Positions 40,776 to 60,864 of a stretch of DNA of 64,000 nucleotides are shown in pieces. The position numbers and the translations under genes were made by a program. Source of the DNA: Crambe crambe (taxonomy: Eukaryota > Porifera > Demospongiae > Poecilosclerida > Crambeidae); the NCBI GenBank assembly GCA_963924555.1, contig OZ004590.1:2333001-2397000 (forward strand). The letters are read 5' to 3'. The notes under the pieces were generated by a model. The model had not been told where the DNA came from. It saw only the letters and a program-made list of their open reading frames with translations, and did no database searches. Position 1 is the first letter of the stretch. The number at the start of each line of letters is the position of its first letter.

Positions 40776-42086
40776 CCTTACTTGAAATTGCTGGTCCTTT
40801 AGTTGAAGTTGTCCTTGTAGTTCTCTTGTCATGTCTTCCAATTCAGTTTGATGCCTCTCCTGTTAAAGAGTGAGCATAATTATATAGCATATAGCTATGA
40901 ACAAAGAAAAGTTTACAGAGTTAATATTCAACCTGTTGTTGAGTCAGTTCCTCCATCCTTCTGTCCTTCATCTTCATTTCTTTGGCCAGTCGTAATCTTC
41001 CATAGTCTAACTTGGCAACATTTTCACCATACTCTCCTTCCACCTCCACCTTCATTCTCTGAAGTCTGTCCAGCACCTCATCAGTGGCTGGCCTTTGAGT
41101 TGGAGCATTATGCAGACACTGCTTGACCAGCTGGACTAGAGCAGGGTACCCCATGCCAATTTGATGTTCCATTATTTCTATATACTCCCCACGACGTTCA
41201 AGTTCAGATCTTGCATGGATTTGTCGAGTATTGTCAGGATTGACAAAAGTGCTCTGGAGAAGGTCACCTGGGTATTTCTATGTAAGTACAAGTTGATACA
41301 TGACGTATAGTTAATTGGCATGCAGCACTGACTTGTATCAAAGTGTAGAGGGCAAGGTGGCCAAAGGAGAAGATGTCAAGGGATGGTCCATAGCGGTGAG
41401 TCTCTCCCAGAGCTTCTGGTGGCATGTACACTAGCGTCCCTGGTAATTTAGAGAGTGTCCTGGCCATCTGACCTGGTCTCATGTCAACGATGCGGGAGTT
41501 ACCCATGTCAGTGATCTTTGCCACCAAAGAGGAGGTGAGGAGGACGTTCTTGGCAGTTAAGTCCCTGTGGATGACTGGAGGTGTTCTCTTGTGAAGATAG
41601 ACCAGTCCACTGGCCACATCCTCTAGGACTGAGCGCTTGAGGGAGAGAGGGAGACCAGGCATGTGCTCCAACAGGTCATCGAGGCTTGTCTCCAGTCGCT
41701 CCATCACCAGTAGAGGCAGTTGAGTCCCTGGGATGAAGCACAGACCCAGGAAAAGGGTGATGTTGGGGTGACGGAGGCTGGACATCAACTGACACTCCTG
41801 CTCATACTTCTGGATAAGCTCAGGCACTCCGTGATTGCCAGCATCTATGAGAGCTTCATGAATCTTCTTGCCAGCACAGATGAGATGCTGATACTTTACC
41901 TGTTGAAGAGTAGATCTCACTAACATGCATTCAAATCTATTTCACTATACTGACCTCTTCCACTGAACCATAAGAACCTGTTCCCAGGACTTTACCAGTT
42001 GGAGTGACATCAGTCAGCATAAACTGCTGTAGGTGATGGTTGTTCCTGAAGGCCTGAGCCACACCATGTCTTCTCAAGAATGCCAT
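38575..42086 (-). CDS. KK3: protein kinase-coiled coil-Kelch protein, intact
   Basis: Seven phase-0 exons, 42086-41955, 41899-41333, 41277-40933, 40859-40782, 40253-40095, 39685-39554 and 39501-38575, give 779 residues. The kinase has GTGSYGSV, CAGKKIHEA, HRDLTAKN, DMG and MPPEAL. The coiled coil is shorter than in KK1 because the 53-residue exon is single. The Kelch exon contains a small in-frame duplication (SSNSDIW twice, about 38846-38890). The coiled coil may mediate dimerisation; the Kelch propeller probably binds partners. Both are inferences from domain type. Convergent with the EML fragments of unit 3 and separated from them by the pogo element. Confidence 0.85.
40741..40772. repeat. 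(CA)n microsatellite in KK3
   Basis: About sixteen CA units in the intron next to KK3 exon 4, at the same place as in KK2. Confidence 0.9.
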
Positions 42087-42118
42087 GATTATTTGACATC
42101 AATAGCTGGTTCAGTTTA

Positions 42119-42708
42119 CACTAAGACGCGTTAATTACGTGATCACTTCCTGTCTTGTGGCTTGGAATTTGACATGTATCTCAGAAATGCTTTCAGCTTC
42201 ATTTTTTGATACTTACTAAATGAAAGGTTGCCTTTAATTCAGCAAAAACTCAGTGCCCTCTCTGATGTGGCAGGGCTAACTTGTGAGATTTCGGCATGGG
42301 TACCTATCTTCAGTACATCTCAATGCAAAATGGATTGGGCCTTTGATACTTTGCATGTGGATAGCCAACATTATGAACTATATAATCATGCAAAAAAACT
42401 TAAGTCTAGCTTGAAAACACACTGAACTGCAGGACAATGAAATGTCACAAAAAATCACTTTTTTTGGAGTGACACAGCAAACTTTCTACATATGTACAAA
42501 ACCTTATTATAAATATCTCCAGACCCACTGCTGTGATGTCATCAAAGGGCAGGTGTAATTTGATATGTGGTTTGTGGCTACAGCTCAATAGAACGTCCCA
42601 GTCTCTACATCACGTGAAGCCTTATGAAAGGTCATCAAGTGGTTTGTAGTGTGGTTTCATAATGTACATCCTGACATTCCACAATCAGGTATACTTAGCG
42701 TCTTAGTG
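42119..42708. mobile_element. TA-flanked MITE (590 bp)
   Basis: Ends CACTAAGACGC and its inverse, flanked by TA on both sides. It interrupts the kinase 5' flank that is continuous at 35540-35600. No transposase frame. Short TIR plus TA suggest a Tc1/mariner-type MITE. The flanking AGTTTACA/TGTAAACT is also inverted, so the arms may be slightly longer. Confidence 0.65.
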
Positions 42709-43026
42709 TACATGTAAACTGGTTGTGGTTTTTGGGAATCAGATTCATGTACATAAATTTAATTATAAGGTAATGCACAAACCAAATGATGTACATAGTA
42801 AATCTGGTTGAGTAGTAATCAATATTGACTGTGTGCACATCCCTGAGTGCATTCATTTACTTTCATCCTGCAGATGCTTAAGTAGATAGTGACCATTGGT
42901 TCTTTCATATGACCCTCCTAAATCAATCCATAGGGATTTGGAAGTGTTTAGATACAGCAATGGGAGTGCCTTTTGCAAGCTGTACTACACAAGGATCAAT
43001 CATATACAGTGCAAGTGTGGGGATTG

Positions 43027-43098
43027 TAAATCTCCAACTTTCCTGTCTCAGGTTGGTAGAGTTGAATTGTAGTTGTGTTCTTGTCATCCTTCATAGCA
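43027..43098 (-). pseudogene. Kelch exon relic
   Basis: About 70 bp resemble the Kelch stretch around 32350-32425 (GGTTGGTAGAGTTGAAT), with deletions. It is a degraded scrap of another kinase-Kelch gene. Confidence 0.6.
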
Positions 43099-43660
43099 GG
43101 TAACTCTTATATTATAGCTACAAGGTTGAGCTAGATCCTTCAGTGTGTTGCTAGTACTTTAAGTCATTACCTCTAGCTAGCAGAATAGACTTTTCGTAAG
43201 CAGTAGTTCATCCAAAAGTTAACACACATACTCATTTAGCATACACAAGGTGATGCCTCCATCTCTTTCTGCAAGGCTTGCATAGGACCTTCAGCATAAA
43301 ATGGTAACACTGTCTGGTATAAATATCCGCATGCTTACCTTGGAGAGTGCTATTAACTAGAAGACCCTTTCCTTCGAAATAGGCTACAGTGGTTGAACAT
43401 AGCATCTATTGACGTAGGTTGAGTGAGAGATTCAACACTCCACCTTTCCTCTTAACCAGTGGAAACTCTGTATGAAGGAATAAGGTGAAGACCGAGATTC
43501 TTTAGATCAGGGGTCTGTCCGCATTGGGTAAGGTGTATTTCTTATTATTTCTTCTTATTATTATTATTCTGATTTTCTTATTTATTGATTGATTTCTTTA
43601 TAAAGTAAAGCAAGGTTCTCTCTAAATGTAGAGTGATCTTCATACATAATTATGTAGTTC
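43099..43660. other. intergenic repeat-derived sequence
   Basis: 43140-43205 resembles 265-300 and 24825-24870 (CATTACCTCTAGCTAGCAG). The rest shows no gene or element that I can identify. Confidence 0.35.
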
Positions 43661-43951
43661 ACTCTCAAGGCCAGTGTATCATGAAAATCTCCAGATCTTA
43701 AAGCAGGAAAGAGAAGCCAAGGGAATCAAGAGTCTGAAGTCCTCTGCTGCTGATGGGAAGAGAGACAGTGTCCCTGAGAACAGTCTCTCCATGGAGTTCA
43801 TGCATGGGTAAGTGATAAATGGTTATCCTCTCCATGGAGTAAGGGTTATTCTCTTGATGGAGTCCACACATACATACATACTTCTCTAGCCCGTATTGTT
43901 CTCACCTTTATCTTAATGCTGATGAAATCCTCTATTCAAAGTAATGCTTAA

Positions 43952-44543
43952 GGGTGCCAATACATAGTAACTGAGGCATGTGCTACTATAAACACTAATT
44001 AACCACAAACACTACCGCGCTAAAATAACAGATAGTAAACCACAATAGTAGCAGCTGCTCTGGCACATCTAAATTCCATGCTAGCATGATTAAAAAACAA
44101 ATCACAGCAACTCAGGAACCAAGCATGGGAATGAGCCAATATTTTGCATACAATAACTATGAGGTAAGGTCTAAAAAGTTACAATTTGTTTTAGTTCATA
44201 TCTATTCTAGAATTTCCAGAATGCACGGTCTTGTGTGGATATGTAGAAAAGTAAAATTTGAATCAACAAAAACTCATCGTAATTTTGATAGAAATATGTA
44301 TAGGAAGCTTCATAGCAAAAATTAGCCATAGAATCCAAGCGGTCTTTGAGATGCAACGCAAATTACCTTGAGAATGAAATCTGTTGTAGCATCTGTGAAA
44401 TTCATCAGGCACTCCTCATTTTTGGTGTGTGTAGTAATATTTTAGTATGTAATAACTTGATCCAAGTTAGATATCTCGAAGGCAAATAATTTTAAAGCTA
44501 TTCTTCCATAGCAACCATGCGTGGGCGGGATGTATCAGCACCC
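43952..44543. mobile_element. TTAA-flanked MITE (592 bp)
   Basis: Ends GGGTGCCAATACAT and the inverse of GGGTGCTGATACAT, with TTAA on both sides (43948-43951, 44544-44547). TTAA targets are typical of piggyBac and Kolobok elements. Intron 12 of other EML copies lacks it. No transposase frame is present; the plus frame at 44086-44325 is not recognisable. Confidence 0.8.
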
Positions 44544-45229
44544 TTAACCCCAGTTAAACTGTATACTCATGGAGATATGTACAATTTTTCCTTTGTAGTT
44601 ACCGTGGTTATGACTGTCATCAGAACCTGTATATGTTAGGGATACTCCCCTAACAGTTACATAGGACAGAATGCAGGACATGGACAAACAACATTAACAC
44701 GTAATCAACACACAATCATCACAATCATTTTGAGTTAAGCTTTATGCTCATCCTCACATGATTCTATGATTACATCATCTTGCAATTATAAGAGAGCAGA
44801 TTCATTCTTTTGTTTGCTGGTTCACTTTTGTTTGAAAAAATATAATAATTATTTTATTCTCGAAACTTGACTCTTGTTAGCTTCATAGCCAGTCGACAAG
44901 TGGACCCATTGTGATAGGGGTAGTAGATCCCTAACATTTGGTGGCAGCAGTGGGATTCATCTGTAAGGTCATCAGCATTGTATTGGACAGGTAGTTATAG
45001 AACCTGTCAAACAGGCTGGAGTGTTCTCGTCGAAAGTAGAATCCAAAACTATTAGATGCATTTTGAATGAGTATATCCTTACTGTGATTGACATACTGTG
45101 CGAGACTCAAATAGTTGTACATTGGCACAGCTGCTAAGGCGATTTCTAAGCAATCCTGAAATGATTCCTTCATACCTCTGCACTGAATCTTGGATGAAGA
45201 CTCCCTCGGCACTCGACAAGCAGCATGTC

Positions 45230-45508
45230 CTGCCCCAGAAAACAGTAACATTGGCAGGCTCGCTGTCCACAGAGTCCATATTCTGGGCTCTATTGTGTAC
45301 TTGGCAGATGTAGGATCTATCATTGCTCCAGTGAATGTAACTGCACCTAATGACACCCTCACCCTGAACTGCACTGCTGTCAACAACCCTGATGCCCCTA
45401 ACAATCTTACTTTCCTCTGGATATTCGACAGTAACTCCCTTATGAATCCAACCACTCGAGAAATAGTGAATGGGACCACAGTAACCAGTCAGCTGATTAT
45501 TGAAGGAC
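45230..45508. pseudogene. two Ig-domain fragments in opposite orientation inside the LTR element
   Basis: On the plus strand 45336-45508 encodes the first half of an Ig-like domain: cysteine in TLTLNCTAV, then the core tryptophan in LTFLWIFD, ending TSQLIIEG. On the minus strand 45345-45233 encodes a typical Ig end: SYICQVHN, then SEPANVTV. The halves would suit one domain but lie head to head, so an inversion or two captures is needed. Neither is in frame with the RT that follows at 45510. Origin from a host Ig gene is inferred. Confidence 0.6.
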
Positions 45509-45509
45509 A

Positions 45510-46517
45510 TTGGATCTGACAAACCAAGTCCCATTGGCTGAAACGGACAGGGAGAAGACGGCTTTCACCACTCCCTTTAGCAAGTACTGGTTTAGAGCCA
45601 TGCCCTTTGGCTTGAAGAGAGCACCCACAACCTTTCAAAGGATGATGGACCGAATCCTTGGAGATTGCTGCAAGTATGCAGCTGCTTATTTGGACGATGT
45701 GATCATCTTCAGCAGAGACTGGAACAGCCACCTGAAACACATCAAAGATGTCTTTGATAGACTCTCCAGGGCTGGCCTAACTGTCAAGCGTAAGAAGTGT
45801 CAATTTGCTCCTATATACCTGGGTCATGTTGTAGGATGTGGCCTAGTCCGACCAGAGACTGCAAAGGTAGAAGCTATCCGTGACTTCAAAGTACCCCAAA
45901 CCAAAAAAGATGTCAGAGCATTCCTCGGATTGGTCGGCTATTACAGAAAATTTATTCCCAACTTTGCTGAAATTTCTGCTTGTCTCACAGACCTCACCAA
46001 GAACATTGCTCCAGCCAGAGTGAGGTGGCAACCACAGCACCAGACAGCATTCAACAAGCTCAAACTCAGTCTACAGAAAGAACCTATTCTAGTCTGCCCA
46101 GCTAGACTATACCAAACCATTTCGGCTCCAGACAGATGCCTCGGACAAGGGAATCGGAGCAGTTCTCAGCCAGAGAGACAACACAGGTACAGACCACCCA
46201 GTCGCTTTCTAACTATTCCCAAGGGAAATCAAGTAGCTACTCCACAACAGAAAAGGAATGTTTGACTATCGTGAATTCCCTAAAATACTATGCAGTATAC
46301 CTGCTGGGGAGACAGTTTTGTTATTCAGACTGACCATGGAGCTCTGAAGTTCTTGATGAAAAATTCAAATGGACGACTAACCAGGTTGGCACTCGCTCTT
46401 CAGCCGTTTAGCTTCACCGTTATGCATCGACCAGGAAAAACCCATGGTAACACTGATGGCCTATCCAGACAGAGTTGGGGAGAAGACACTGAATGGACTG
46501 ACGATGTCAGTCCATAA
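45510..46517 (+). pseudogene. partial reverse transcriptase and RNase H (Ty3/gypsy type)
   Basis: The frame begins inside the RT domain (LDLT, then QVPLAE), passes the MPFGLKRAP motif and the catalytic YLDD, then the connection region (FLGLVGYYRKFIPNF). A frame change near 46125 moves into the RNase H part (QTDASDKGIG) and another near 46265 leads to QTDHGALKFL and the HRPGKTHGNTDGLSRQ end. The N-terminal RT palm, protease and integrase are absent, so it is non-functional. Confidence 0.85.
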
Positions 46518-46849
46518 GAAGGGGAAGGGAGTGTTAGGGATACTCCACATAGGACAGAATGCAGGACATGGACAAACAACATTAACACGTAATGAACACA
46601 CAATCATCACATTTTGAGTTAAGCTTTATGCTCATCCTCACATGATTCTATGATTATATCATCTTGCAATTATAAGAGAGCAGATTCATTCTTTTGTTTG
46701 CTGGTTCACATTTGTTTGAAAAAGATATTTTATTCTCAAAACTTGACTCTTGTTAGCTTCATAGCCAGTTGACAAGTGGACCCATTGTGATAGGGGTAGT
46801 AGATCCCTAACAGTATACACTAAGGAAGGACTGATAGTGTACCACATAG

Positions 46850-47044
<195 letters not shown>

Positions 47045-47457
47045 TAAGGGGGACACACCAGAGGTGTCTGCACACTTGAATTTTCAGGTGGGCAATGTAT
47101 GTATGTGTGTATATATGTATATGTATGTATGTATGTTGGGGAGTGGTTCTGACTACAGAGTCATTATTATACATACTGCATTGGGAAAGCTAGCTTAGCC
47201 AGTGGAGGGAATGGATGTGTCCTGGTAGCAAACATTGCATGTATCATTATTATAACAGGGAAAAATACACAATGTCATAATTATTTATTATGCATGCAGT
47301 GAAGATGTACGTATCTATGTACATGTTATGATCACATAAAGGGATAAATATGGGGACTGCATGTGGTGTTGCTGTTTTTCAATGCTGATATTATAAGAAA
47401 GTAGCTATTGACTAAGTATGCATAATGTATATACCTATGAAAATACTTATGGAGTGT

Positions 47458-47608
47458 ACACTAATAGTTGATCAATGCTATATCAGTTCTGCTTGTTATA
47501 TGGTAACCTTCACGTCCTCCAACCACCATCATTTCTCTATCATTGATCATTACACTGTTGCATTGATGTCGTGGATGTGGTAAATCCCCAACTTTCAGCC
47601 ACTTCCCA
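47458..47608 (-). pseudogene. Kelch 3' end relic
   Basis: About 150 bp match the 3' end of the KK genes including the last Kelch repeat (VVGG region). It is cut at 47608 and joined directly to the repeated coiled-coil block, marking a duplication or deletion breakpoint between units 4 and 5. Confidence 0.8.
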
Positions 47609-47835
47609 GTTGAAACTAATCTTCTCAGGCTGGGTCACATCACAAAGTACCACCTGTAGCTTGTTCTGCAGCTCCCTCTCACGCCGGCAGGACAGCTTCC
47701 TCTTCAGATTTACCCTCTAGTGTTTGCACTATATGACAAACAACTAGACCACTGACCAGGCTATTTCTTCTCTGTATGATTTCTCAAGCACTATTAATTT
47801 TCAGTAGCCACAGGAGCAGCACTAATCACATTCAT
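47609..47835 (-). pseudogene. repeated coiled-coil exon fragment, copy 3
   Basis: Third copy of the block at 12640 and 27410, with a 4-bp insertion (CCGG) in its middle. It again precedes the EML 5' flank. Confidence 0.45.
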
Positions 47836-48099
47836 CTTATGCACGCATGCGCATAATTTAACCTTTGACCTATAAAATCTATGAAGAGGAGCATGGCAGT
47901 TAATGCTTAACTACCGGTATTTGAATTGGCTGAACAGAAGTGAGCGAGGCGAACGCTAACCATAAGCTTAGTGGAACGGATCCAGTCCACAATTAAATCT
48001 TGGTAAGTTTTGCAAAATACCACAGAGGCATGAGTAGAGGTGTGGTCAGACACTGAGCTGGATATTGCTTTGCATTCTCTGTCATTCTTTTCTTTTTAA

Positions 48100-56300
<8,201 letters not shown>

Positions 56301-57264
56301 TGTACCCCCACTATAATACATATCTTGGAGTATCCTCTAGTTTTCAGGGGTCAATGAACTACATGATATGAGTTGGTATAGACCTCTATCCCTACTCTCC
56401 CCATGTGTCCTCCCAGCTTAGCCAGTGGAGGGATAAAGGATGTGTCCTCCCAGTGGAGGGATAAGGGATATGTCCTCCCAGCTAGTTGGTAGCAAACATT
56501 GCATGTATCATTACTATAACAGGGAAAAATCCACAATAAAATTCATGTCCTAATAATTTATTATGCATACAGTGAAGATGTATGTATCTATGTACATGTT
56601 ATTATGATCACATAAAGGGTAAATATGGGGACTGCATGTGGTGTTGCTTTGGTATCAGTCTCTATATATGGATGACGCAGACAGCGGCGTGTGCTGCATA
56701 TAGACTAATACGAAAGTGAAATTCTAGTTCCCCCACTTAGACTCAGCAAAAGCTACTTGAATAATTATCCAGCCTACTAGAGCCTACTACAAAGTGCAGA
56801 CCAAGTTTCAGGACCGGGGAGCTTACCGTTTCAGAAATACAGCAAGCAGGTAAGTTGCTGGATTCTTTATTGTTATTCTTCTTCTTAGATAGCCATATCT
56901 GTCGAACCACTCAAGCTACAGCTATGATTTCTGGATAAATCCACTCTAAATTCTACAGCTACAATCTTTTGTAATCGTCAATCCTCGAAAGAGTCGATGT
57001 AAAAGGAGACACTATGAAGCACAGTACTCAACTATCAGAATCCATTTTTCGATAATAAGGCATTTGATATCGAAATTATAATTATTACTCAGCTAGCTTT
57101 AGATATGTGCATGCTAGATCATAGACTACTCTATATAAAAATATATTTTAGATTCATCAATCCATCTACCTGTAGACTTTATTTCTACATCCTCGACCTC
57201 CAAGTATAGCTCAATACTTCAAGCCTTGACTTGCTGATAAAAAATCATTGGGGTACTATGCTCT

Positions 57265-57847
57265 TAGTCTGGCGTAGCCAGCCACACCCCGAGCGCAAAG
57301 CACGAGGGGAGAGTCTGGTAACATACAATACTGCGGAGTTATCAGATTGGAATTTCCATTATGGTCAGCTTGCTATCATGCTGCGTAATTGCAGTAAGTA
57401 ATAAAAACAACTCGTGGTTATATAAGCAGCAGCTGCAGTGCAAAGATGCTAGCCTACAGTTGGCTCAGATATAGAAAAGAAGTAACTAAGTTTATCAAAA
57501 GCTAAAGGGAGGACAGCAAAACACAAGCTCTTCCCAAATCCAGTTGGGAGCACAGCAAAAATATCCCTGCCAGATAAAATTGGATCGCCACTTCCAACTG
57601 TTCAGGCCTTAGTGATGGATAGCCCAACTTCAGGGCAGCTTCATTTGCTCAGTGCAGTGCACTGGATATTTTCTCCTTAGCTGTCTAGTTGGCTTACTGC
57701 TGTGCATGCCTGTGGTGTACACTGTGGTTCACACTGCGGTTAGGTAATGATATTCATGAGTAGCATGCTACTTCTGACAACTCGGCGTATTGAATGTTTC
57801 CAGACCACCTCGCACTTCGCGCTCGGGGGTGTGGCTACGCCAGACTA
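57265..57847. mobile_element. Mutator-like MITE, copy 3 (583 bp)
   Basis: Begins TAGTCTGGCGTAGCCAG and ends with the inverse; arms of about 40 bp. Perfect 9-bp duplication CTATGCTCT (57256-57264, 57848-57856). Related to copies 1 and 2 at the first 20 bp but divergent inside. Confidence 0.9.
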
Positions 57848-57995
57848 CTATGCTCTTGCATTTATGCATGTATGACAAATAGAACACATAGTCTGATGAT
57901 TATGGACACCTGGACTGCCGTGTTCTAACTGTTATATATCCCCAGGGCACACGGTCTGTCCGTCTTAGTTACGAAATAAAACGAAAACTCCTGCC

Positions 57996-58241
57996 ATGGC
58001 TCGTCCCTGTCCTGGGATGTGCAATTGTTCAGATGCCAACTCTACAGAGCCTAGTACTCTCGAGCCCGTTCGCAAAGACTATGACAACTACCAACTCGAA
58101 GTCCTCCCATGCCCAGCTATTAATGAGTCCCTCCACCCACTTTTGAAAAAAAAAACAAAAACCAAATGGACCTTAGACATTGCGAGAAACTATGAAATTT
58201 CCTTACCAGATGACTTCTTCATTATCAACAGTCAGCTATAA
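57996..58241 (+). CDS. hypothetical 81-residue frame
   Basis: ATG at 57996 follows an A/G-rich leader (ACGAAATAAAACGAAAACTC). The product has Cys near the N terminus (CPGMCNC) and a Lys-rich middle. I do not recognise it. It may be a remnant of the element that makes up this insertion or chance. Confidence 0.25.
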   Translation: MARPCPGMCNCSDANSTEPSTLEPVRKDYDNYQLEVLPCPAINESLHPLLKKKTKTKWTLDIARNYEISLPDDFFIINSQL

Positions 58242-58327
58242 ACTACCAAATAGAAATAGATCAACTCTTTAGTCAAATACAATGTTATCTGAACATTATC
58301 TTCATAGAGAGAAAAAAAGACCAGGAG

Positions 58328-58579
58328 CAAGTAAGGTAAAAACATTTCCGTGAAATGAAAGAAAAATGTATTGCTCGAAAACTGGAAACAAGGGTAGGGA
58401 TGAAGGATGAAAATAAGATCAATCTTTGTTCTGTATATCCAGCCAACAATCACGTACGTATGTGTAGGGATTGTTCGCTGGATATAGATTGACCCCATTT
58501 CCATCCTCATCCCTACCCTTTTCTTACTTTTTTGAATAATGGTCATTCCTACATTCTTTTCATTTCACAGAAATGTTAC
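58328..58579. mobile_element. foldback element (about 250 bp)
   Basis: Long imperfect inverted arms. Left arm motifs GTGAAATGAAAG, AGGGTAGGGATGA and ATATCCAGCCAACAATC recur inverted on the right (CTTTTCATTTCAC, TCATCCCTACCCTTTT, GATTGTTCGCTGGATAT), around a short ACGTACGT centre near 58455. Flanking duplication not clear. Confidence 0.7.
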
Positions 58580-58640
58580 TTGTTATTGACTAAGTAAGTA
58601 TGCACAATGAAAATACTCAGATAAGTTTATGGAGTGTACA

Positions 58641-58921
58641 CTAATAGTTAATCAATGCTATATCAGTTCTGTTTGTTTCATACAAACCTTCACGTCCTCC
58701 AACCACCATCATTTCTCTATCATTGATCATTGCACTGGTGCATAGACTTCGTGGGTGTGGTAAATCCCCAACTTTCAGCCACTTTCCAGTTTCAGGTTGA
58801 TAGAGTTGAATGGTAGTCGAGTCCTTACCATCCTTCCTACCACCCAATGCAAGCAGAGACCCACTAATGGAGAATGGAGTGGAGAAGATAACATCTAGTT
58901 CAGATGTCTCCTTCCAGATCT
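58641..58921 (-). pseudogene. Kelch tail of unit 5 (KK4), fused to a retroelement frame
   Basis: The last ~93 codons of a KK Kelch domain (SLLALGG, then VVGG) are intact to the stop. At about 58921, after the IWKE codons, KK similarity ends and a gag-like coiled-coil frame continues upstream without a stop to about 59195. Kinase, coiled-coil and most Kelch exons are missing. Confidence 0.8.
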
Positions 58922-60056
58922 CATACCTCTCTCTATGCTCAGCTCTCTGTCTTCTTTCAAAGTCTAGTCGGTCTCTCTCAGCTCTACTAGCCTGTTCTGT
59001 TGCATTCATGTTGCTGAGTACTAGCTGTTTAAGCAATTCACTCAAAACTGAGTCCCTCTCTTTAGCACTATTTTCTGTTGCTTTTATTACAGAGGCATTT
59101 CTCTCTTCCATAGCGTCTAAGGCTTCAGTGAATGCTGTTGTGCTTTCTCTTAGCCTAGTGTCCAGGTCAGCTTTTAGGACTGATTCTACAGGCTCCCATT
59201 ATAGTAGTTAAGTACCTTTCATCCCCAAGGGATGGTCGGAATTCTCCAGCTGTTGGATCAAGTCCATGCGCAGTTGGTTCTTCATCTGACTCTTCTCTGT
59301 GCCCTGGAACAGATTCCTCCCTTGCATGCCTGCTGGATTGTAGTCCATCTCTCTTGGAAACCGTCTCTGCTTGTTTGCTCATCTCTCTTCTAACCAGCTT
59401 TCTGCTTCTTCTGAGTTGATTCTTGGTCTTAGAAACCAAGTTCAGGCTGCCACACAGGCTATTTTTGTCTGGCTCCACACAGGATACGTCTTTCGTTAGC
59501 TCCACACAGGATTCTTGTATCTTCAGCTCCACACAGGATGCTTGTTTCCTCAGCTCCACACAGGATGCTTCTTTGTTCAGCTCCACACAGGATGCTTCTT
59601 CGCTCAGCTCCACACAGGATGCTTCTCAAGTTTGCTCAGCTCCACACAGGATGCTTGTTTGTTCAGCTCCATACAGGATGCTTGTTTGTTGCCACACAGG
59701 CGCCGGAGTCACACAGATCTCCTTGATTCTTCTTGCCACACAGGCACGTGGTAGCTTGACTGGATTCAGTGAGCTCCCGTCCAGCTGCCACAGAGGTAGT
59801 TTTACCGCTGCCACCACTTGTTAGGTTGTCTGCCAGGCGTGCAGCCAATCCCAACCGAGTCCCTGCCCCGATAGCCCAAACGCCACGCAAAGAACTTGAA
59901 TACAGTTATAAAGTTATACAGCAATCAAGGCAAGAACTGACACGCACAAAAATGAACTCTGTTTTTATATTGATCATGAGTGGGTGTGGTTAATTAATCT
60001 CTGTGGTCCTTGTGTGGCCTGGGCGTCGGTCAGCTGGGGCAGTGGCCTGCCTAACA
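58922..60056 (-). mobile_element. 5' part of an LTR retrotransposon (LTR plus gag-like region)
   Basis: Read on the minus strand, an LTR (60056-59819, TGTTAGGCAGG to CCTAACA) is followed by a GTGGTGGCAGCGG primer-site motif, a minisatellite-coded Cys-Val-Glu-Leu repeat region, a basic segment (KNQLRRSRKLVRRE) and a coiled-coil (RAERDRLDFERRQR). No RT, integrase or second LTR is present. The right end abuts EML-C sequence homologous to 17461, and the left end abuts the Kelch tail, so the element marks the junction of units 5 and 6. Confidence 0.75.
59463..59700. repeat. 27-30-bp minisatellite in the gag-like region
   Basis: About eight to nine units of CAGCTCCACACAGGATGCTT plus a 7-10-bp variable part. 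On the minus strand it encodes an ASCVEL-type repeat; irregular units shift the frame between copies. Confidence 0.9.
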
Positions 60057-60339
60057 GGTATCCTCCTCCCACAAGACCATATCTCTGACTCTACCCTATG
60101 TTTTCTCTCTGTTCTTCTCTCTCTCTCCATCCTTTTCCTGAAACTTAATCATTGAGTTCGATGTGTGTGTCCATACGTAGGTGAATGATATTAATGCCAC
60201 AGACACCTCCTTTGATGATGAGACGATAGTGACTGGAGATGACTTTGGTCTGGTAAAGCTCTTCAGATTCCCCTCCCTCAAGAAAGGTAATCACAGCATG
60301 TGGAGTGATGTGTAGCAGTAAATCTCCACACAAGTATAG

Positions 60340-60864
<525 letters not shown>

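Larger units (their letters stand above)
44634..46812 (+). mobile_element. deleted Ty3/gypsy-type LTR retrotransposon inside an EML exon
   Basis: The 5' LTR (44634-44936, TGTTAGGG to CCCTAACA) and 3' LTR (46532-46812) are similar; the 5' LTR has an extra CCTAACAGTT-like insertion. A primer-binding-type motif TTGGTGGCAGCAG follows the 5' LTR and a polypurine tract GAAGGGGAAGGGAG precedes the 3' LTR. A 5-bp duplication GTATA flanks it (44629-44633, 46813-46817). The internal region of only 1.6 kb keeps part of reverse transcriptase and RNase H; gag, protease and integrase are missing. Sequences between the PBS and RT are not retroelement-like. Confidence 0.9.
56648..58575. other. unit-5-specific insertion between EML-B and the Kelch tail
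   Basis: Other units read straight from GTGGTGTTGCT to TTGACTAAG with about 30 bp between. Here about 1.9 kb intervenes, containing a Mutator-like MITE, a small frame and a foldback. The rest (56660-57255) holds nothing I recognise; CAGTCTCTATATATGG at 56657 and its partial inverse near 56702 may be an element end. Confidence 0.55.

Noticed and set aside
45079..45534. Full Ig protein encoded on the minus strand
   Set aside because: Only the part with SYICQVHN looks like Ig on that strand; the other half of the domain reads on the plus strand, so there is no continuous domain.
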